Part shown: positions 5,645 through 7,956 of the stretch, in pieces
Layout of the letters: each line of letters opens with the position of its first letter
How positions within the stretch are numbered: the first letter of the stretch is position 1
Assembly (NCBI GenBank): GCA_903870955.1
Contig: CAIQEX010000016.1
Coordinates: forward strand, 1-7,956
Direction of reading: 5' to 3'
Origin: an uncultured beta proteobacterium
GTDB lineage: Bacteria > Pseudomonadota > Gammaproteobacteria > Burkholderiales > Burkholderiaceae_C
Length of the DNA: 7,956 nucleotides
The notes under the pieces: generated by a model
Told to the model about the DNA's origin: nothing
Seen by the model: the letters and a program-made list of their open reading frames with translations, nothing else
The model's database searches: none
Made by a program: the position numbers and the translations under genes

Positions 5645-7930
5645 TTACGGTGCGATCTTGCGGATCAGGTTGTTGAGACGATCGGCTACGAACACCGTAC
5701 CACTGCTATCGACCACTACACCGGAGGGGCCGCTAAAAGTAGCTGTCGTGGCCAGCCCGTTGACAACGGCAGACCCGCCATTGCGCAGTCCTGCATAAGT
5801 TGAGACCTGTCCGCCCGAAGTAATCATGCGTATAAGGTTATTCGTGGCATCGGCCACAAACACAACATTCGATGCGTCCACGGTCAAGTGGTAAGGCGAG
5901 TAGAAAGTGGCCGACGCTGCGGCACCATCGGTCGACCCTGCGCTGCCCGTACCTGCGTAAGTACTGACTTGATTGCTGCCGTCAATCAAGCGAATTCTGT
6001 TGCTCGACGATTCGGAAACAAACACCCGACCAGATGCATCAACTGCAACGCCAGTGGGCAGGCTAAATGTGGCACTTGCAGCGGGGCCGTCAGTTTCGCC
6101 TGCAACACCCGTGCCAGCAATGGTTGTCACCACGCCAGAAGTCGTAATTTTGCGGATACGGTTATTGCCGCTATCGGCCACGTACAGATTGCCGGCGCTG
6201 TCAATAGCAACATCAGAGGGGTAACGGAAGCCCGCAGCAGTACCCGTGGCATCGCGGAATCCACCGACACCATTGCCTGCAAAAGTAGTTACCACGCCAC
6301 CGGAGGTTATTTTTCGTATCAGATGGTTGTACTGATCAGCCACATAACTATTTCCACTGGCATCCACAGCGACGCCTGTGGGCGCATTGAAAGATGCGGC
6401 AGCACCCGTGGCATTGAAAGAGCCACCTAAGCCACTTCCAGCCAACAGCGTAACTACCCCACTGTCAGACACCCGACTGATCTTATTGCCGTTGGTCTCG
6501 ACCACCACAAAACCACCGCCAGGAACCAGGGCAATCGCGCTCGGGCCTTTGAAACCGCTGGCCAGAGTAGACACCATCGGTCCGTTGTGCGCACAGGTGA
6601 CAGTCACGCTACTGATGTTGGACGAAGCCACAGTCCCGGTGCCGTTGGTCACGCTGCAAGTCATTGCCGCCGGGTTGCTTTGCACGCTGATGGCATACGT
6701 CAAGCCGCTAGCCATGCCGGTATTCATGGTGAACTGCGTGGCGCTTGCAGCTACGGTGGTGGCGGCTGTGCCGTTGTTTAGCAACACCAGACCCGTGTTA
6801 GCGCCCAGTCCACTAATGGTGCCGCCTATCGTCTTGTTGGCGGCACAGGTCACTGTAACGTTGCTCACCGGACCACTTCCCATTGTTCCGCTTCCATTGC
6901 TCACGGCGCAAAAATAACCTGTCGGCTGGGTTTGTACCGTTACGGTGTACGCACCGCCAGTGGGAACAGTCACAGGCAAGACAAACGAATTGGCACCAGA
7001 ACTAACGTTCACAGCATTGCCGCCGCTGGCCAGTACAAGGCCGCTTGCACCAAGACCCGAAACGCTGCCGCTCAACGGGTATGCGGTGGCCGAGCAAGTT
7101 ACGGCAATGTTGGCAACGTTGGCTGCGCCCATGGTGCCACTTCCGCCGGAGACACCGCAGTTCAATCCGCTGGGTTGGGTTTGCACTACGACGTTATACG
7201 AAGCACCATAAACGACGCTGGCGGGCATGGTGAAAGCAATGGCATTCGCGCTTACGGAAGGAGAAACATCGGTTCCATTTGCGAGCACGAGGCCAGAAGT
7301 TCCCAAGCCGAAAATGGACCCTGCCAAGGTAAAGCTCTGGCTGGTGCAACTCACAGCTACATTGTTGACGTCATTGGCTGGCATGCTGGCGCTTCCATTG
7401 GTAACCGAACAGGTTTGTCCAATGGGTTGCGTATGCACGGTGATGCTGTAGTTGCTGCCGTAGGACACGGCGGTAGGCATGGTGAACGTCGCACTCGTTG
7501 AACTCACCGCCAGCGTATCCGCGCCATTGGCAAGTACCAGACCGTTGCTGGTCAGTCCGCTGAGGTTGCCGCCCAGATAGGATGAAATCGTGCTGCAAGC
7601 AACGACTGCGTTGGTGACATTGGCCGAGCCCACGGTGCCGGAGCCATTCGCGACAGAGCACGTCTGACCTGTGGGCTGGGCACTGACTGTGAGGAAATAT
7701 GCATCGCCGGCAATCAATGTGCCTGGAATCGTAAAGCTGCCATTGCTACCCACGCCAAATGCATTGCCACCATTGAGTTGCAGGCTCACGCTTCCATTCA
7801 GTCCGCTCACTGTGCCGCCAACCGAATAGGTGTTGATCACTGGGGCTGGTGCGGTATTTCCACCACCACCACCACCTCCACACGCAGACAGACAAACTGT
7901 CAGCACCAAAAACATCCATCCCCTCACCAA
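5645..7930 (-). CDS. Exported lipoprotein: five Cys-pair repeat domains plus six-bladed NHL beta-propeller
   Basis: A 761-residue surface or periplasmic lipoprotein. The N-terminus has a hydrophobic stretch FLVLTVCL and the lipobox LSAC (14-17); Cys17 would be lipidated, and Gly at +2 favours outer-membrane sorting. A polyglycine linker (18-24) follows. Residues 32-449 are five related Ser/Thr/Gly-rich beta domains, each ending in a pattern like TCSVxNGSGT with a second Cys 21 residues later. Residues 451-761 hold six NHL repeats of about 54 residues (pattern PTGVAVDASGNxYVAD then NNLIRKI), forming a beta-propeller. NHL propellers usually bind proteins or polymers; the ligand and role here are unknown. 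No catalytic residues are recognised. Start choice: TTG 7930, GTG 7927 and ATG 7915 are in frame. ATG 7915 has GAGGGG just upstream but would leave the signal peptide without a basic residue. The frame is open to the window edge, so the true start may lie beyond 7956. Nearby genes give no functional clue. Confidence 0.85.
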   Translation of the reverse strand: MVRGWMFLVLTVCLSACGGGGGGGNTAPAPVINTYSVGGTVSGLNGSVSLQLNGGNAFGVGSNGSFTIPGTLIAGDAYFLTVSAQPTGQTCSVANGSGTVGSANVTNAVVACSTISSYLGGNLSGLTSNGLVLANGADTLAVSSTSATFTMPTAVSYGSNYSITVHTQPIGQTCSVTNGSASMPANDVNNVAVSCTSQSFTLAGSIFGLGTSGLVLANGTDVSPSVSANAIAFTMPASVVYGASYNVVVQTQPSGLNCGVSGGSGTMGAANVANIAVTCSATAYPLSGSVSGLGASGLVLASGGNAVNVSSGANSFVLPVTVPTGGAYTVTVQTQPTGYFCAVSNGSGTMGSGPVSNVTVTCAANKTIGGTISGLGANTGLVLLNNGTAATTVAASATQFTMNTGMASGLTYAISVQSNPAAMTCSVTNGTGTVASSNISSVTVTCAHNGPMVSTLASGFKGPSAIALVPGGGFVVVETNGNKISRVSDSGVVTLLAGSGLGGSFNATGAAASFNAPTGVAVDASGNSYVADQYNHLIRKITSGGVVTTFAGNGVGGFRDATGTAAGFRYPSDVAIDSAGNLYVADSGNNRIRKITTSGVVTTIAGTGVAGETDGPAASATFSLPTGVAVDASGRVFVSESSSNRIRLIDGSNQVSTYAGTGSAGSTDGAAASATFYSPYHLTVDASNVVFVADATNNLIRMITSGGQVSTYAGLRNGGSAVVNGLATTATFSGPSGVVVDSSGTVFVADRLNNLIRKIAP
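5648..6580 (-). repeat. Six NHL repeats forming a beta-propeller
   Basis: Blade cores begin near residues 462, 517, 571, 625, 679 and 735, a period of about 54. The segments between blades follow the pattern AGxGxxG-(x)-DG/ATG-xAA-xF-xxP. The last blade stops at NNLIRKIAP without the VVTTFAG strand. The segment MVSTLASGFKGP (452-463) before blade 1 carries that strand, as expected for ring closure. Confidence 0.85.
6584..7837 (-). repeat. Five tandem Cys-pair beta domains within the lipoprotein
   Basis: Units at about 7586-7837, 7337-7585, 7085-7336, 6836-7084 and 6584-6835 (83-84 codons each). Each opens with a G-S/T-x-S/F-GL motif followed, in units 2-5, by a GLVLxxNG segment. Each contains a YxxxVxxxPxxxxC stretch and ends with VxVxC. 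Cys positions are 91/112, 174/195, 258/279, 341/362 and 425/446, always 21 apart. Unit 1 is the most divergent. At DNA level the units are not near-identical, so the duplication is old. Confidence 0.85.
7859..7879 (-). repeat. Short triplet repeat encoding a polyglycine linker
   Basis: A CCA/CCT triplet tract (GGT/GGA on the coding strand) encodes seven consecutive Gly right after the lipidated Cys. It is a tether between the lipid anchor and the folded domains. Because the unit is three bases, slippage would change linker length without shifting the frame. Confidence 0.75.
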
Positions 7931-7956
7931 TACACTGGTGCCGACACTCCTCCACT

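Noticed and set aside
6378..7501. Long plus-strand frames opposite the repeat lipoprotein
   Set aside because: Low-complexity Ala/Val/Pro/Thr-rich antisense translations of the repeats, without start signals.

Overview
The window reads like a chromosome segment of a betaproteobacterium, probably of the Burkholderiales/Comamonadaceae type. The grounds are GC-rich coding sequence, the residue patterns of transketolase and aldolase, and a polyglycine-headed lipoprotein with Cys-pair repeats plus NHL repeats. This placement is inference from sequence style; no database search was possible.

Left part (1-1644, + strand): the C-terminal third of a transketolase, cut by the window edge, followed after 57 bp by a complete class II fructose-1,6-bisphosphate aldolase. 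The direct tkt-fba order is compatible with the tail of a Calvin-cycle (cbb) operon, but no Calvin-specific gene (RuBisCO, phosphoribulokinase) is visible.

Middle part (1647-4831, - strand): a translationally coupled two-gene unit. The first gene encodes a 159-residue protein that is only a cyclic-nucleotide-binding domain, with no DNA-binding domain. Its stop overlaps the start (ATGA) of a 902-residue protein. That protein combines a polytopic membrane region with Cys motifs for iron-sulfur clusters, a ferredoxin-like [2Fe-2S] domain, and a NirB-like FAD/NAD(P)H oxidoreductase. This is the most interesting object here: it looks like a single-chain NAD(P)H-FAD-[2Fe-2S]-[4Fe-4S]-membrane electron path, possibly gated by a cNMP-sensing partner. 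The ferredoxin domain has Asp where the third cluster Cys is expected. The unit runs convergently into the aldolase gene with only 2 bp between the stop codons.

Divergent from this unit (about 4960-5382, + strand) lies a small, mostly helical protein that I do not recognise. The divergent intergenic region holds an FNR/CRP-like imperfect palindrome.

Right part (5645 to about 7930, - strand): a large exported lipoprotein with five 83-84-residue domains, each carrying one Cys pair at exactly 21-residue spacing, followed by a six-bladed NHL beta-propeller. A candidate intrinsic terminator lies downstream of its stop codon. Its reading frame stays open to the right window edge, so its true start may lie outside.
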